A stretch of 64,000 bases of DNA from Bacillus sp. RO3 (GTDB lineage Bacteria; Bacillota; Bacilli; Bacillales; Bacillaceae_B): positions 241,734 to 305,733 of the forward strand of contig NZ_JAAXCV010000028.1 in NCBI RefSeq assembly GCF_012911895.1, given 5' to 3'. The notes under the pieces were generated by a model, which saw only the letters and a list, made by a program, of their open reading frames with translations, was not told where the DNA came from and did not search any database. Of the stretch, positions 25,117 to 35,710 are shown in pieces. A program made the translations under genes and the position numbers. Each line of letters starts with the position of its first letter. The stretch's first letter is position 1.

Positions 25117-26886
25117 CTACTTCAACTTTTCCACCAATTCCTTGGCAACAGCTTCCGGTATTCCGATTTCTGTAAATTCCTCAACAGTAGCTTCTTTCAT
25201 TTTCTTCATGGAGCCGAAGTGTTTTAAGAGCTGTTTCTTCCGTTTCGGTCCGATGCCGTCAATCTCATCGAGAGTCGATTGAAAGGCACTCTTTCCACGC
25301 AGCTGTCGGTGGAAGGTAATCGCAAACCGGTGTACTTCGTCCTGGATCCGCTGGAGGAGATAGAATTCCTGGCTTCTTTTTTCAAGAGGAACGATTTGCA
25401 AAGGATTCCCATACAGAAGTTCAGACGTCTGATGCTTATCATCTTTTGCAAGCCCCCCAATGGGAATATCGAGGCCCAGCTCGTTCTCGATGACATCCCT
25501 TGCCGCTTCAATCTGTCCTTTTCCGCCATCGATAATGATGAGGTCCGGTAAAGGAAGGCCATCTTTCAATACTCTCGTATATCTCCTGCGAACCACTTCC
25601 CGCATGGAATCATAGTCATCAGGACCCTTCACCGTTTTGATCTTGTACTTTCGGTATTCTTTTTTCGCTGGCTTCCCGTCAAGGAAGACAATCATGGCTG
25701 ATACCGGGTCCGATCCTTGAATATTGGAGTTATCAAATGCCTCGATCCGGAATGGGGTATAAATGCCCATATGTTCTCCAAGACGCTCTATGGCCTTGAT
25801 CGTGCGTTCTTCATCTCTTTCAATCAGGGCGAATTTTTCCTCTAGTGCCTGCTTGGCATTTTTCTCTGCAAGCTTCACTAGCTCTTTCTTCTTTCCCCGT
25901 TTAGGCTGCATGATCCTCACTTCTAACAGCTTTTCAGCCAGTTCCACATCAATCTGCTCAGGTAGGAAGATCTCCCTTGGCTTAAAATGATTGGATTTCG
26001 AATAAAACTGACCTAAAAATGTCAGGAATTCGTCCTCCGCCTCATTATAGAGGGGGAATAGGGACACATCCCGTTCAATGAGCTTTCCTTGACGGACGAA
26101 AAACACCTGTACACACATCCATCCTTTATTAACGGAGTACCCAAATACATCACGGTCGGTGAAATCGGTCATGGTCATTTTCTGCTTTTCCATCGTCGCT
26201 TCAATGTGAAGAATCTGATCGCGAAATTCCTTCGCCCTTTCAAACTCCAGATTCTCTGCGGCCTCATTCATTTTTACCGTAAGCTGATTCTTGATGTCCT
26301 TGTATCCCCCATTTAAAAATCTGGTAATCTCGTCTGTCATTTCCCTGTAAGTGTCCTTCTTTACTTCTTTGATACATGGGGCTAGACACTGACCCATGTG
26401 ATAGTACAGACATGCCCGGTCGGGAAGGGTGGTGCATTTGCGCAGAGGATATAGACGATCGAGGAGCTTCTTGGTTTCATTCGCTGCCCCGACATTTGGA
26501 TATGGACCGAAATACCGGCCTTTCCCCCTTTGTACCTTACGGGTCGTTATGAGTCTCGGATGCCGTTCATTCGTCAATTTAATAAACGGATAACTTTTGT
26601 CATCCTTTAGCATGACATTGTACTTAGGGTCATATTTTTTGATCAGATTCATCTCAAGGACCAGTGCTTCCAGATCAGATGACGTCATGATGTACTCAAA
26701 GTCCTCGATCTCTCCCACCAGCCGCTGCGTCTTCGCATCATGTGAGCCTGTAAAATAAGATCGGACCCGATTTTTCAGCACTTTCGCCTTTCCCACATAA
26801 ATGATCGTCCCTTGTCTGTCCTTCATTAAATAGCATCCCGGTTGATCCGGTAATAGAGCCAATTTATTTGTAATGGTAGGGTTCAT
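25117..26886 (-). CDS. uvrC: excinuclease ABC subunit C
   Basis: UvrC makes the two incisions around UV and bulky lesions in nucleotide-excision repair. The N-terminal GIY-YIG domain starts [25 protein letters not shown]. The cysteine-rich stretch [13 protein letters not shown], a UVR domain ([11 protein letters not shown]), the RNase H-like second nuclease (IEAFDNSN ... [11 protein letters not shown]) and terminal HhH motifs follow. The ATG at 26884-26886 (589 residues) follows GGGAGAGAGACG; it overlaps the upstream gene's stop by 4 bp. Confidence 0.96.
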   Translation of the reverse strand: MNPTITNKLALLPDQPGCYLMKDRQGTIIYVGKAKVLKNRVRSYFTGSHDAKTQRLVGEIEDFEYIMTSSDLEALVLEMNLIKKYDPKYNVMLKDDKSYPFIKLTNERHPRLITTRKVQRGKGRYFGPYPNVGAANETKKLLDRLYPLRKCTTLPDRACLYYHMGQCLAPCIKEVKKDTYREMTDEITRFLNGGYKDIKNQLTVKMNEAAENLEFERAKEFRDQILHIEATMEKQKMTMTDFTDRDVFGYSVNKGWMCVQVFFVRQGKLIERDVSLFPLYNEAEDEFLTFLGQFYSKSNHFKPREIFLPEQIDVELAEKLLEVRIMQPKRGKKKELVKLAEKNAKQALEEKFALIERDEERTIKAIERLGEHMGIYTPFRIEAFDNSNIQGSDPVSAMIVFLDGKPAKKEYRKYKIKTVKGPDDYDSMREVVRRRYTRVLKDGLPLPDLIIIDGGKGQIEAARDVIENELGLDIPIGGLAKDDKHQTSELLYGNPLQIVPLEKRSQEFYLLQRIQDEVHRFAITFHRQLRGKSAFQSTLDEIDGIGPKRKKQLLKHFGSMKKMKEATVEEFTEIGIPEAVAKELVEKLK

Positions 26887-28358
26887 CGTCTCTCTCCCTT
26901 CTTGTCTGCCCATTTGTAAACGGTAATCGATGAATAAACAGGATCGTACAGTTCCTGTGAATGAAACGATTGAACTTTTTCCACTTTCTCATCAAGGTTA
27001 TTCATACCTTGTTGTTTAAAGCCATTTAACACACTGCCGGTCAGATAGATCTCTTTTGACGTATGCTCGATGTCCTGAAGAAATTGGCTATACGTCAATA
27101 CTCGCGTATGGGAAAACGGCACCTCTAAATAGGAATACACCCTGGTTTCTTCCCATGTATAAACCTTGATGGGACGTTCTTCATTTATTTCACTGAAGAA
27201 TGAAGCCGTTTTGTATATGGCTGGTGGTGACGAATGATAATCGGATATCACTTTCACACTCGTTCCAATATGCAAGATAAACCATAGACTCACAGTCATC
27301 ATCAAAAGAGGTTTCCCATTCTTCATTACCCCCGTTATGAAAAAAAAGCCAAGCAATAATGCCAACGGAAGGATATGTCTTGGCTTATCGATATTCTGGG
27401 CAAATAGGCCCCAGAAGAAATAAGAGCTGAATACGATAAGGAGTAGAATAGATCCATTATCAGGCTTCTTCCACTGTATAGGTTTTACACTGAATATCAC
27501 GAGAATGACTGTGACGATCGTGATCCATGGTGACTGAGTAAATAAGCCGTTCCAGGCTATATTGATAAAGATATAGTTCCCCAATCGTTCAAAAAGCCCT
27601 CCACCCGGTTCCGCCGTTCCGCCCCATTCAGTAAAATGTCCTCCTGTAAATCCAAAGGCAATCTGAATGAGGGTAGAGAGACTTCCTGCATTCGCTGCAA
27701 GTGCCGACAGCCATACGCCCTGGGAAAGAATGAGAAGAATCAGATGAAACGAGATGGCTTTCAGCTTTTCTGAACGCTTCCCACTTTCTTTCCAAAACAC
27801 AAACCAATAATATAGCAGCCCCACTCCAAAACCGATATAGGATAACCGTATCCCCATCAAGAGTGCGAATAGAAGGATGGGTAGAATGGCACTATCTTTG
27901 GTTTTCAATAAAACTGCCCTGTGAAGGCTCCATAAGTACCACCATAAGACCGGGATCGCAGCCGCTTCACTCATGGCCTGGACGCTCATTGCACCGGGAT
28001 AGGAAAGGGAGAACAATAATAGGGTCGAAAGGATGGCTTTCTTTTTGGTCAGGTAATGACCAAATAGCCAATAAACAGGCAAACCCGCGCTCAAGAGCAG
28101 GATGGTATTGAACACCTGAAGGGACAGGATGGGGTCATCCAGGAAAGCGTGTACCATCATCCCACCGAAAATAAAAAAAGGATAGCCTGGGAAATGAGGC
28201 TGCATCTTCAATAAATCGAATTCCATCACACCGAGGGCATAATCGACTTCATCCCAGCTGGAAGCGTAAGGCGGAAGCATGTACACCCTGTATATAAAGT
28301 AAAGGCCGAATACTATGGATATTCCCAACAGCCATTTGGTTAATTGTTTATCACTCAT
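26883..28358 (-). CDS. GT-C-type membrane glycosyltransferase-like protein
   Basis: A 491-residue protein with about ten hydrophobic helices. The first outside loop carries acidic residues in [15 protein letters not shown] followed by HFPGYPFFI, the pattern of GT-C/PMT enzymes (GT39/ArnT-like) that move sugars from polyprenyl-phosphate donors. A C-terminal extracellular part of ~110 residues follows. The donor and acceptor are unknown. The stop overlaps the uvrC start by 4 bp, an unusual coupling to a repair gene. It belongs to the island between uvrC and trxA. Confidence 0.75.
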   Translation of the reverse strand: MSDKQLTKWLLGISIVFGLYFIYRVYMLPPYASSWDEVDYALGVMEFDLLKMQPHFPGYPFFIFGGMMVHAFLDDPILSLQVFNTILLLSAGLPVYWLFGHYLTKKKAILSTLLLFSLSYPGAMSVQAMSEAAAIPVLWWYLWSLHRAVLLKTKDSAILPILLFALLMGIRLSYIGFGVGLLYYWFVFWKESGKRSEKLKAISFHLILLILSQGVWLSALAANAGSLSTLIQIAFGFTGGHFTEWGGTAEPGGGLFERLGNYIFINIAWNGLFTQSPWITIVTVILVIFSVKPIQWKKPDNGSILLLIVFSSYFFWGLFAQNIDKPRHILPLALLLGFFFITGVMKNGKPLLMMTVSLWFILHIGTSVKVISDYHSSPPAIYKTASFFSEINEERPIKVYTWEETRVYSYLEVPFSHTRVLTYSQFLQDIEHTSKEIYLTGSVLNGFKQQGMNNLDEKVEKVQSFHSQELYDPVYSSITVYKWADKKGERR

Positions 28359-28380
28359 TGTTTATCTCCTGTTTCTCTCC

Positions 28381-28461
28381 AAATAAAAACCAACTCAAGC
28401 AGAAACCCTTCATAGCCTATTGTAAGGCTTTCAAAGCAAGGTTTCCAATCATGAGTTGGTT
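28381..28461 (-). terminator. long terminator after the FTR1-type permease
   Basis: On the minus strand AACCAACTCA pairs with TGAGTTGGTT about 80 nt apart, with inner pairings GGAAACC/GGGTTTC and AGCCT/AGGCT, followed by TTTATTTGG. It stands just past the permease stop. Confidence 0.8.
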
Positions 28462-28468
28462 AAAGGGG

Positions 28469-29452
28469 TCAAGCATTGATGGATTTCATATCATCCGATT
28501 TTTTGATCGACTTCTTTTGCTGCTCCATACCTGCAGGAACGGACTTTCGCTTAAACGGATTAATGAGTTTATCCGTCTTAATGAGATAGATCCATAAGAA
28601 TACGAACCCGAAATAGAACCAGTAGGCAAAGACCTGCTCGATCGTCGGGTTATGGCTGTATCCGAACATGGCCGCCATGAACAGTCCGACTTGACCGCTG
28701 ATCAGGACTTCATTTCCTGTATCCCTCTCATAGTGAAGCTCATCTTGAAAGTGCTCAGGCATGATTTCCACAAGATTATAGACTTCCGCAGGTTTGCCTT
28801 CTGCTGTTGTATATAAAGAGCCCATGATGCCGAGATCCTGCAGGATTCCTACTCCTTGAACAAGTAACCCGGCTGCGATGAACATGATCAGTAAACCTGT
28901 CACATTAAAGAACGTCTTCAATTTGAATTTCATTGCACCGGAGAAGAACGCATATCCAAGAACGACTGCGAGTAATAATCCACTAAGCGCTCCGTAGCTC
29001 GTGAATACTTTCGTTACGTCTCCGCCACTGATGGCTGCGAAGAAAAACACGGTTTCCACACCTTCACGAAGAACGATCAAGTAAGAGTGGATGATCATGG
29101 CCGATACGCTTCCTGCCGTCAAGGCCGCATTGATTTTCTTTTCCATTTCCGTGTTGATGCCTTTAGACTGTTTTCTCATCCAGCCCACCATGTGAGTCAA
29201 CAGAAAAACAGAAGCAAACATGATCCCTACCTTCAAGTATACCTCTGCTCCGAAACTGGAGAATCCAGTCAGGACCACCTGGAACAATAACGCAACTAAA
29301 AAGCTTGATACAAGAGCCAGAAGCACTCCCACATAAACCCATTTCTTATATTTGTCGGCTTTCAATCTTGTCAGATAAGAAAGAATCAGGCCGACGATCA
29401 GGATGGCTTCTAACGACTCTCTCAATGTAATCAAAAATGCTTGGAAATCCAC
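28469..29452 (-). CDS. FTR1/EfeU-type iron permease
   Basis: A 327-residue, seven-helix permease of the FTR1/EfeU family. Two RExxE iron-binding motifs are visible: RESLE near residue 11 (LRESLEAILIVGLI) and REGVE (LREGVETVFFFAAI). The C-terminus is a basic cytoplasmic tail. It likely imports ferric or ferrous iron. It follows the exported EfeO-like gene by 28 bp and shares its Fur-controlled promoter. I see no DyP-type EfeB peroxidase gene nearby. Confidence 0.9.
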   Translation of the reverse strand: MDFQAFLITLRESLEAILIVGLILSYLTRLKADKYKKWVYVGVLLALVSSFLVALLFQVVLTGFSSFGAEVYLKVGIMFASVFLLTHMVGWMRKQSKGINTEMEKKINAALTAGSVSAMIIHSYLIVLREGVETVFFFAAISGGDVTKVFTSYGALSGLLLAVVLGYAFFSGAMKFKLKTFFNVTGLLIMFIAAGLLVQGVGILQDLGIMGSLYTTAEGKPAEVYNLVEIMPEHFQDELHYERDTGNEVLISGQVGLFMAAMFGYSHNPTIEQVFAYWFYFGFVFLWIYLIKTDKLINPFKRKSVPAGMEQQKKSIKKSDDMKSINA

Positions 29453-29480
29453 TTTGTTTCCCCCTTTGGTACTTCAGGCA

Positions 29481-30230
29481 CTACTGTTTATTTTTACGTT
29501 TATTCATCGCAATCAGAACAATAAGAATCAAAATCAGGGCTAGCGAGAAATAAAGCCAGAAGCTTGAGCTGCCCCCTTCTCCGAGACCATCGAACAATCC
29601 TAGGTTCTCTTCCGTTAAATGACTTTCATCCGCCTTTTCGGAAGGAATCGGAAATAACGGTCTAAGTTCGTTAATGATGAACTCCACTTCTTTATCGAAA
29701 GCTTCAGGGTCATTATCCTTGCTGCCGATCCCGAACAAACCAGGATTCCCCAATGCGTTCAGCGCTGTGTCAAAAGAAGCATAAATGGCTTCCGCTTCCT
29801 CCTGACCTTCATCCTCCACAACGAAAGGTTCCAATACATTAAAGGTCCCTCTTGCTTTGGCAAGGAGAAGTTTCGCCTGACCGTAGTCATCAAACTGCTC
29901 TTGGGCGAAATGCAGCCTTCTTTCAATATTGAGCATTAAAGCCGCTCTCCAGCTTTCCAGTAAGAGTTCTTTATCGTTTTGTTCAAATGCTTTTTCAAGA
30001 TCAGGCCGAACCTTTGAGAAATATAGGTTAAAATCCTTTTCATATGATTTATATATTTTTTTCGCATTATCCCAATCATCATTTGCCAAGCTGCTTTCTA
30101 ACTCTTTATACGCTTCTGCAATTTTCTCTTCTCCTGGATCTCCATAAGAATAAGCAGATGCTTGTAATGGAATAAATATGTAATTGAGAATAAATATCAG
30201 TGAAAGGCTAAAAAAAAGGCTTTTTTTCAT
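29481..30230 (-). CDS. exported helical protein paired with the iron permease
   Basis: A 249-residue protein with an N-terminal signal peptide (MKKSLFFSLSLIFILNYIFIPLQASA), a helical extracellular region, and a C-terminal membrane helix (FWLYFSLALILILIVLIAM) with a basic tail. The layout resembles the exported domain that partners FTR1 permeases, so it may collect iron at the surface. The ATG at 30228-30230 follows AGGAGG. A Fur box overlaps its promoter. No EfeO-type metal motif was clear, so the role is inferred from context. Confidence 0.75.
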   Translation of the reverse strand: MKKSLFFSLSLIFILNYIFIPLQASAYSYGDPGEEKIAEAYKELESSLANDDWDNAKKIYKSYEKDFNLYFSKVRPDLEKAFEQNDKELLLESWRAALMLNIERRLHFAQEQFDDYGQAKLLLAKARGTFNVLEPFVVEDEGQEEAEAIYASFDTALNALGNPGLFGIGSKDNDPEAFDKEVEFIINELRPLFPIPSEKADESHLTEENLGLFDGLGEGGSSSFWLYFSLALILILIVLIAMNKRKNKQ

Positions 30231-30252
30231 ATGGAAATCCTCCTGTATTTTC

Positions 30253-30282
30253 AATGATAATGATTATCATTATACTTGTCAA
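30253..30282 (-). promoter_or_regulatory. Fur-controlled promoter of the iron permease operon
   Basis: Minus strand -35 TTGACA (30277-30282), 17-bp spacer, -10 TATCAT (30254-30259). The palindrome AATGATAATGATTATCATTA (from 30253) covers the spacer and -10 and matches the Fur consensus. Iron-replete cells should repress it. Confidence 0.9.
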
Positions 30283-30289
30283 TACGATT

Positions 30290-31048
30290 TTAAAGGCTTT
30301 CAAGGGATGTTTCAGCTATTTTGTGAACATTATGTTCAATCTCCACTTTTTCTACAGGGCGATTCATTTCTTTCCAGATCGCCGGGATGACATTAAACAT
30401 ATACGCCTTGAATTTAATAAACGACTGCCCCTTTGTCCGCACCCTGTATTCAATCGGAACTTCCATCATCCTGAAACCTTTGCGCATGATATTAAGGGTC
30501 ACGACTTGGGCATAGTTATAGTCATGGATGATTTCGGCATGTTCCATCACTTGCTTGGAAAAGGCCCGCATACCTGATTGACCATCATAAATCCAGGTTC
30601 TGAGTAATGCACATTGCAGCAGTGTAAAGCAATAATTCCCCAGGCGGCGGTGAATCCTCATCCCGTCAATAGTCCCTTTAAACCGGGATCCCATCGTATA
30701 GTCCGCCTGATCTTTAAAGATCGGCTCCAAAAGATCAGGAATTTGAGAAGGGGGGTATTCTCCATCCGCATCAATCATGACGCCTATATCCGCTCCCACG
30801 AGTAAAGACTCCTGTAATCCCCTTCTTACTGCTGCCCCTAATCCTGAATTACGCTCCATATGTACGATGTAGTCCGCTCCAGCTTCTTTCGCTACGTTAA
30901 CCGTATCATCCGTCGATCCATCATTTACAACCAATACTTCCACCTGAACGTCTGGATGAAACCGTCTGGGAACGTCACGAATGACATCCCCGATGGTTTC
31001 CTCTTCGTTATAAGCAGGCAAAAAAACGACAACCTTCTGTTTATTCAC
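30290..31048 (-). CDS. family 2 glycosyltransferase (polyprenyl-phosphate sugar synthase-like)
   Basis: A 252-residue GT2/GT-A enzyme: VVFLPAYNEEETIGDVI, the VVNDGSTDDT motif, the metal-binding MIDADGEYPP and a QSGMRAF region. No membrane helices, as in dolichyl-phosphate-mannose synthase-like enzymes that load polyprenyl phosphate. The GTG at 31046-31048 follows AAAGGAAG; it overlaps the upstream gene by 8 bp. Last gene of the 34372-30290 operon. It could make the lipid-linked sugar used by the GT-C protein at 26883. Confidence 0.88.
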   Translation of the reverse strand: MNKQKVVVFLPAYNEEETIGDVIRDVPRRFHPDVQVEVLVVNDGSTDDTVNVAKEAGADYIVHMERNSGLGAAVRRGLQESLLVGADIGVMIDADGEYPPSQIPDLLEPIFKDQADYTMGSRFKGTIDGMRIHRRLGNYCFTLLQCALLRTWIYDGQSGMRAFSKQVMEHAEIIHDYNYAQVVTLNIMRKGFRMMEVPIEYRVRTKGQSFIKFKAYMFNVIPAIWKEMNRPVEKVEIEHNVHKIAETSLESL

Positions 31049-32504
31049 GATGCTCTTCCTTTCTTCTGAATGCTTCCTCCAACACAGGTCCACGTGCATG
31101 ACTCGGAAATGGCGCGCCCAGGATGTGAGCGATGGTGCTGGCCATTGAAACGAGACTATGCTTCGCTTCTACTTTTCGTCCTTTACGAACATTAGGTCCA
31201 TGCATGATAAATGGAACGAAACGCTCACCTTCATCAAGATGCCCATGGCCTCCGATGCCATCTGCCTGTCCATGATCGGCACAGATGAACAATGTTGTAT
31301 TTTCCATCTTGCCTTCCTCAGTCATCCACTGGACGAAATCTTCGATCAGGCGGTCCGCTTCTTTTATCTTTTGCAAATATTCATCATATAAAACTCCGCG
31401 GCTGTGTCCCGTTTGATCCGTCCCGATCATCTGGACGATGAATAAATCGGGATCTTCCTCTTTCATGATGTGCTTCGCTTTCTTCATGATGGTCGGATCC
31501 GCTTTATCGTTATGCATGACAGCTGTGAACGTATCGACATCGGAGCCCATGGAATCAACCAGATGGGCAACTCCAAGCAGTCTTCCCTTCTTCCCGACTT
31601 TACGTAAGGAATCAAAGATGCTTTCGACCTTTATTCCGAGCTTCCAAACCATATTGGAGGTGATCCCGTGTTCGAATGGATACGTCCCTGTGAACATGGA
31701 AGAGAAGCAGACAACGGTGCGGGCAGGATAGACCGTCTCCATATTGGAGAATTCTGTACCGTCAGCCTTCAGGGAGTCCAGAAACGGAGTCTCCGCTTCC
31801 TGGAAACGTTCCTTTCTCATTCCGTCCACCACGATGACCACAACTCTGTCCGCTCCATCTTCTTTCCATTCTTCTGGCTCCTTCGCATACTCCTCATAGA
31901 CCTTTGGCTTCCAGTCAAACAGATAGCGGTGGAGAATCAGGGTGAAAACAAAGAGGGCTGCAAAGAAACTTAAGAATTCAACAATCGGCAGCTGCTGACT
32001 CGTATCAAGGAGAGAGTATGTGTACTGCCAGCAGGCAAGCAATAAGAGAACTTTAGGAAGCTGTTCCTGGGCATTCCCGCTAGTGGAGTCACTATTTTTA
32101 AGCACCAGCTTCCAGAACCTTGTGAAGTTGAGCCAGGACGTCCCGATTCGCAAATGATAATATAATGTACCCCAGAAAAATACCGTAAAGAAAAAGTAAA
32201 GTCCGATCCCTAACAGGGACAGCCCGAGATTCCATTCCCATCCAATCACTAAATAGGCCACAACGGGTGCCCAAAGATAGTTTCTTAGAAACAACGGGAA
32301 ATCATAAACAAAGAATAATATAAAAAGAGGCAGGGTAATCGCTAAACTGATCGTGAAATTCAACCAGAATGAGATGGATGCAAAATCCCCAAGATGAAAG
32401 AGAAGCATCGTCCCTACAGTAAAAATGGGTGTGAAGGGTTTACCTTCGTTTAGTAAATTCCAGCAGCGTGCCGCTACCTTTTCAAATTTAGAGGCGCTTT
32501 TCAC
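31041..32504 (-). CDS. membrane-anchored type I phosphodiesterase/phosphatase-like protein
   Basis: A 487-residue protein with an N-terminal block of about six membrane helices (residues ~20-195) and a C-terminal alkaline-phosphatase-superfamily domain. The domain shows VVVIVVDGMRKERF with Asp as metal ligand, METVYPARTVVCFSSMFTG with the nucleophile Thr region, GTDQTGHSRG and ICADHGQADGIGGHG. It resembles type I phosphodiesterase/nucleotide pyrophosphatases and may modify or release a surface glycolipid. The start is GTG behind AGGAGGGG. Confidence 0.8.
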   Translation of the reverse strand: MKSASKFEKVAARCWNLLNEGKPFTPIFTVGTMLLFHLGDFASISFWLNFTISLAITLPLFILFFVYDFPLFLRNYLWAPVVAYLVIGWEWNLGLSLLGIGLYFFFTVFFWGTLYYHLRIGTSWLNFTRFWKLVLKNSDSTSGNAQEQLPKVLLLLACWQYTYSLLDTSQQLPIVEFLSFFAALFVFTLILHRYLFDWKPKVYEEYAKEPEEWKEDGADRVVVIVVDGMRKERFQEAETPFLDSLKADGTEFSNMETVYPARTVVCFSSMFTGTYPFEHGITSNMVWKLGIKVESIFDSLRKVGKKGRLLGVAHLVDSMGSDVDTFTAVMHNDKADPTIMKKAKHIMKEEDPDLFIVQMIGTDQTGHSRGVLYDEYLQKIKEADRLIEDFVQWMTEEGKMENTTLFICADHGQADGIGGHGHLDEGERFVPFIMHGPNVRKGRKVEAKHSLVSMASTIAHILGAPFPSHARGPVLEEAFRRKEEHRE

Positions 32505-32505
32505 T

Positions 32506-33435
32506 TTATGCCCCTCCTTTTCTTTTTCTTAACTTTTGAATGAGTGCCGGTGAAACAGGATACTTCACCAAGGCATACAGCCCGACAGAATAGGAGAACA
32601 CAAATTTGATCCCATGTGTGAGGACCGCAATGGCCATACCCGTTTCCATCGTTAATGAGAATTGACTGAGACCAAACGACATGATCGTTTCATAATTGGC
32701 AAGCCCGCCTGGAGTAATCTGAAATACCTGACCCAGGATGGTCAGGCTATTCACCCATATTCCCTGAAAGGCGGAAATCCCTATATTCGCTGCGATACAA
32801 ACAGACAATAGCAGCGCCGCTTCCAATATCCAACTGATAAACACCAGGAAGAATGCAGGAAAGAATCCCTTCCCTTTTATGAGAGAGAGCATAACAGTCC
32901 ATTGCTGATAGAGAAATGAGCGCTTGAAGTAAAAAATCCACCCAAGAACCGGGATCGTGATTCCTCCAGCAACAAGCATGACCTTCATGGTCAAGGGATT
33001 GACCAATGAAATGAACGACATTCCAAATCCTACAAGTAGACAAAGTGATAGAATATCCATCAACCTTACTATAATAACAGATTGAGCAGAAGCCGATTTA
33101 GACAATCCTTCTCTCTCATATAGAATATACGAACGAAGAACATCTCCGCCTTTGATGGGCAGCAAATGATTGAGTGCCAGGCTGTACCAAAGACCATACA
33201 TGGCACTTGACAGCCTGATTTTATGGTCAAGGAGTCTTTTCGTGGCCATTCCTTTCAGATAGAAGGAGAAGCCGTATATAGAGATCCCTGATAGGATCAT
33301 GAATGGGTTCAGGAGCACCTGGGAGAATACGCGTCTGAATTCGTCATGATTCCAACCGGTTGCAATGAACCAAATAAAATAGCCGACGATTCCGATGCCG
33401 ATTACGTACTTAAGAGATTTATACATGTTTTTCAT
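32506..33435 (-). CDS. lysylphosphatidylglycerol synthase TM-domain/UPF0104 family membrane protein
   Basis: A 309-residue protein with about eight hydrophobic helices. Patterns such as YSLALNHLLPIKGGDVLRSYIL, ITPGGLANYETI and a basic C-terminus (LIQKLRKRKGG) are typical of the LPG_synthase_TM/AglD-type family, often thought to flip lipid-linked substrates. It overlaps the epimerase gene upstream by 17 bp and precedes the phosphodiesterase by 1 bp, so it is part of a tight operon. Confidence 0.85.
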   Translation of the reverse strand: MKNMYKSLKYVIGIGIVGYFIWFIATGWNHDEFRRVFSQVLLNPFMILSGISIYGFSFYLKGMATKRLLDHKIRLSSAMYGLWYSLALNHLLPIKGGDVLRSYILYEREGLSKSASAQSVIIVRLMDILSLCLLVGFGMSFISLVNPLTMKVMLVAGGITIPVLGWIFYFKRSFLYQQWTVMLSLIKGKGFFPAFFLVFISWILEAALLLSVCIAANIGISAFQGIWVNSLTILGQVFQITPGGLANYETIMSFGLSQFSLTMETGMAIAVLTHGIKFVFSYSVGLYALVKYPVSPALIQKLRKRKGGA

Positions 33436-34372
33436 TATGCTTCGCCCACAGAATCGTATTCCTTATCCCCTCTTCCATGGAGGTGGTTGGGAAGAATCCT
33501 AAATGAGACCGGGCTTTTGAAATATCTGAATGGGTAGAAAAAACATCGCCTCTTCGATACGTGTCGACATGCACGTCCATCCCTGGGAAGTGGTGAAGCA
33601 GGATCTCTAGTAATGCCGTCATTTTCACCACCCGGCCACTCCCTAAATTATAGGTTTCTCCCTTTTTTCCGTTGTGCAGGGTTAATTCAATACCGGAAAC
33701 AATATCATCAATATAGGTATAATCCCTTCCACTATCACTGCCATAAATGGAAATGGGCTCTTCTTTGAGCAATTTGGATACAAATGTCGGAATCGCCATA
33801 TCGGGTCTTCCCCAAGGTCCATATACCGTAAAAAATCGCAGAATGTTCACATGCATATCATACATATGTGCATACATATGACAGAAGCTTTCTGCACTCC
33901 ACTTCGAAGCGGCGTATGGAGAAATGGTCTTCCCATCCGCATCTTCTTCCTTCAAAGCGATTCCCGGCTTGTCTCCATAAACCGATGAGGAAGAAGCAAA
34001 CAAAAAGCGTTGTACTCCTGCTTTCCCACTCGCTTCCAGTATATTGATCGTGGCTTTGATGTCATAATCCACATACTTCAGGGGCTCTTCCAATGAATAA
34101 GCCACACCCGGTAATGCGGCTAAATGGATGACGGAATCTGGATGCAATCTATGAATGACCTCTATTGTTTTTTCGCGGTCCAGTAAATCAACTTCGTATA
34201 AGTCCTCAGCAGGGAATTCTATTTCTTTTAAATGCTGTCTCTTTCGAGGGGTTGAATAATAGGTATGGAAACAATCGATGATCGAAACATCGTGACCCAT
34301 GTCCCGAAGTCTTTTGGTCAGGTGCATCCCGATGAAACCTGCGCCACCTGTTATCACTATTTTCACGTTCAT
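33419..34372 (-). CDS. NAD-dependent epimerase/dehydratase (nucleotide-sugar type)
   Basis: A 317-residue extended SDR enzyme: ITGGAGFIGMHLTKRL binds NAD, YxxxK catalysis is in SPYAASKWSAE, and DYTYIDDIVSGI and YNLGSGRVV are nucleotide-sugar epimerase signatures. Probably a UDP-glucose/UDP-glucuronate 4-epimerase-like enzyme; the exact sugar cannot be told. The ATG at 34370-34372 follows AGAGAG. First gene of the four-gene surface-sugar operon. Confidence 0.9.
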   Translation of the reverse strand: MNVKIVITGGAGFIGMHLTKRLRDMGHDVSIIDCFHTYYSTPRKRQHLKEIEFPAEDLYEVDLLDREKTIEVIHRLHPDSVIHLAALPGVAYSLEEPLKYVDYDIKATINILEASGKAGVQRFLFASSSSVYGDKPGIALKEEDADGKTISPYAASKWSAESFCHMYAHMYDMHVNILRFFTVYGPWGRPDMAIPTFVSKLLKEEPISIYGSDSGRDYTYIDDIVSGIELTLHNGKKGETYNLGSGRVVKMTALLEILLHHFPGMDVHVDTYRRGDVFSTHSDISKARSHLGFFPTTSMEEGIRNTILWAKHNEKHV

Positions 34373-34447
34373 CACACTCTCTTGACTTTTAGACAATAGG
34401 TATAGTTTAGCACAGAAGTGCCTGAAGAATAAAAATTACTTACAAAT

Positions 34448-34478
34448 AGAGACTGACCCAACATGCGGGCCAGTCTCT
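34448..34478 (-). terminator. terminator of the 396-aa lipoprotein gene
   Basis: AGAGACTG-CCC pairs with GGG-CAGTCTCT, followed by ATTTGT on the minus strand. It lies 11 bp past the lipoprotein stop. Confidence 0.75.
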
Positions 34479-34488
34479 GATCACTGAA

Positions 34489-35679
34489 TTATAATTGGTT
34501 TAAGATCGATACGATCGCTTCGCTGTGTTGCTTCGCTTCATCCGCTTTTTCAGCAGAAATGGCTTCAAACCATTTTTGGGAAAGGTCGAATAGTTCCTGT
34601 GACTTTTCTTCTCCAAGTTGGTTCTTTACGTTCACTTCAAGCATCTTGACGAACATATTTCCTTCCATTGCCTCTACCTTCGCTGTTGCAACATCACCTG
34701 ATTCAAGAACCTCTGCAGCATCTTTGTGATATCCTACAGCTTTTCCTTTGATGGCTTTCGTGTAAAGTGCATTCACTTTTTCAGCATCGATGGTAGACGG
34801 GTCATTTTCAAGTGAGAAGATAGAATTCAATTCATTGGCAGCTGCCTCATCTCCACCAGCCAGAGATCCTTTGATGGCTTGAAGGAAACCGTATCCCTCT
34901 GCCTGCATGATGGCTAATTCTTCTGTATTTCCTTCTTCAACGGCCTTGCTGATTTTTTCAGCGTAGGAGTTAGAAGCAAGGAAATAGCTTTGGTAGATCG
35001 ATTTATCCGTCACTTGCTTGTAAACTGCAAAGTCTTCGGCATTTGCATCATCAAGGGCTTTTTCCTGAAGGGACAGACCGTTGTTAATGCTTTCGACCAT
35101 GCTCGATTCACCTGATAATTCGTACAGGCCGTCACGTTTTTCGGCTGTAGGGATGAATACATTTTCCGCTAAATGCTTGACTTCAGCAAACTTTGCTTTT
35201 GCATCATCGGCCTTATCTGCTTCAATATCTTCAGCAGCTTGACCTTGCAGTCCTTTTTGTACTTGATAAAAGTATGATTGAGTCATTTTATCAATTAATT
35301 GACGAGCAACGTTTTTCTCAAGTTCACCTGATTGACCACCTGAAATGGCTGCTTCGATCGCTTGAGAAAATTCACCATTCACTTCATTGACTGATGCCTG
35401 CAGTTCAGAAGTATAAATGTCATTGACACTTTCCCAATTGACTTCTTTATCTTCTTTCATCTTCTCTAATTCAGCTTTCATATCTGAATAGGCTTTAACC
35501 TGTGCTTCTGTATTCAGCTTCATTTCTTCTTTTGCTTCTTCTTTCGGTTCATCCTTCTTCTCTTCGGAAGATGGAGTTGTTTCTTCTTTCGGTTCTTCAG
35601 ATGCACTGGAGCAGCCTGCCAGTACAGAACCTGTTAATAGAAATGCAGCGAAGATTTTGTTTAAGTCTCTCTTTTTCAT
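34489..35679 (-). CDS. Fur-regulated lipoprotein of unknown function (396 aa)
   Basis: The signal peptide ends at the lipobox LAGC (lipidated Cys23), followed by an acidic Glu/Lys/Pro linker and about 320 residues of helix-rich sequence. Two internal segments resemble each other and the exported protein at 29481: NWESVNDIYTSELQASVNEV and DAEKVNALYTKAIKGKAVGY, compared with DWDNAKKIYKSYEKDFNLYF. This suggests a repeated helical domain used in iron capture at the cell surface. The promoter carries two Fur boxes. The exact function is not known to me. Confidence 0.8.
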   Translation of the reverse strand: MKKRDLNKIFAAFLLTGSVLAGCSSASEEPKEETTPSSEEKKDEPKEEAKEEMKLNTEAQVKAYSDMKAELEKMKEDKEVNWESVNDIYTSELQASVNEVNGEFSQAIEAAISGGQSGELEKNVARQLIDKMTQSYFYQVQKGLQGQAAEDIEADKADDAKAKFAEVKHLAENVFIPTAEKRDGLYELSGESSMVESINNGLSLQEKALDDANAEDFAVYKQVTDKSIYQSYFLASNSYAEKISKAVEEGNTEELAIMQAEGYGFLQAIKGSLAGGDEAAANELNSIFSLENDPSTIDAEKVNALYTKAIKGKAVGYHKDAAEVLESGDVATAKVEAMEGNMFVKMLEVNVKNQLGEEKSQELFDLSQKWFEAISAEKADEAKQHSEAIVSILNQL

Positions 35680-35710
35680 ATGTGAGTACCCCCGAATGTG
35701 TTTTATGTAT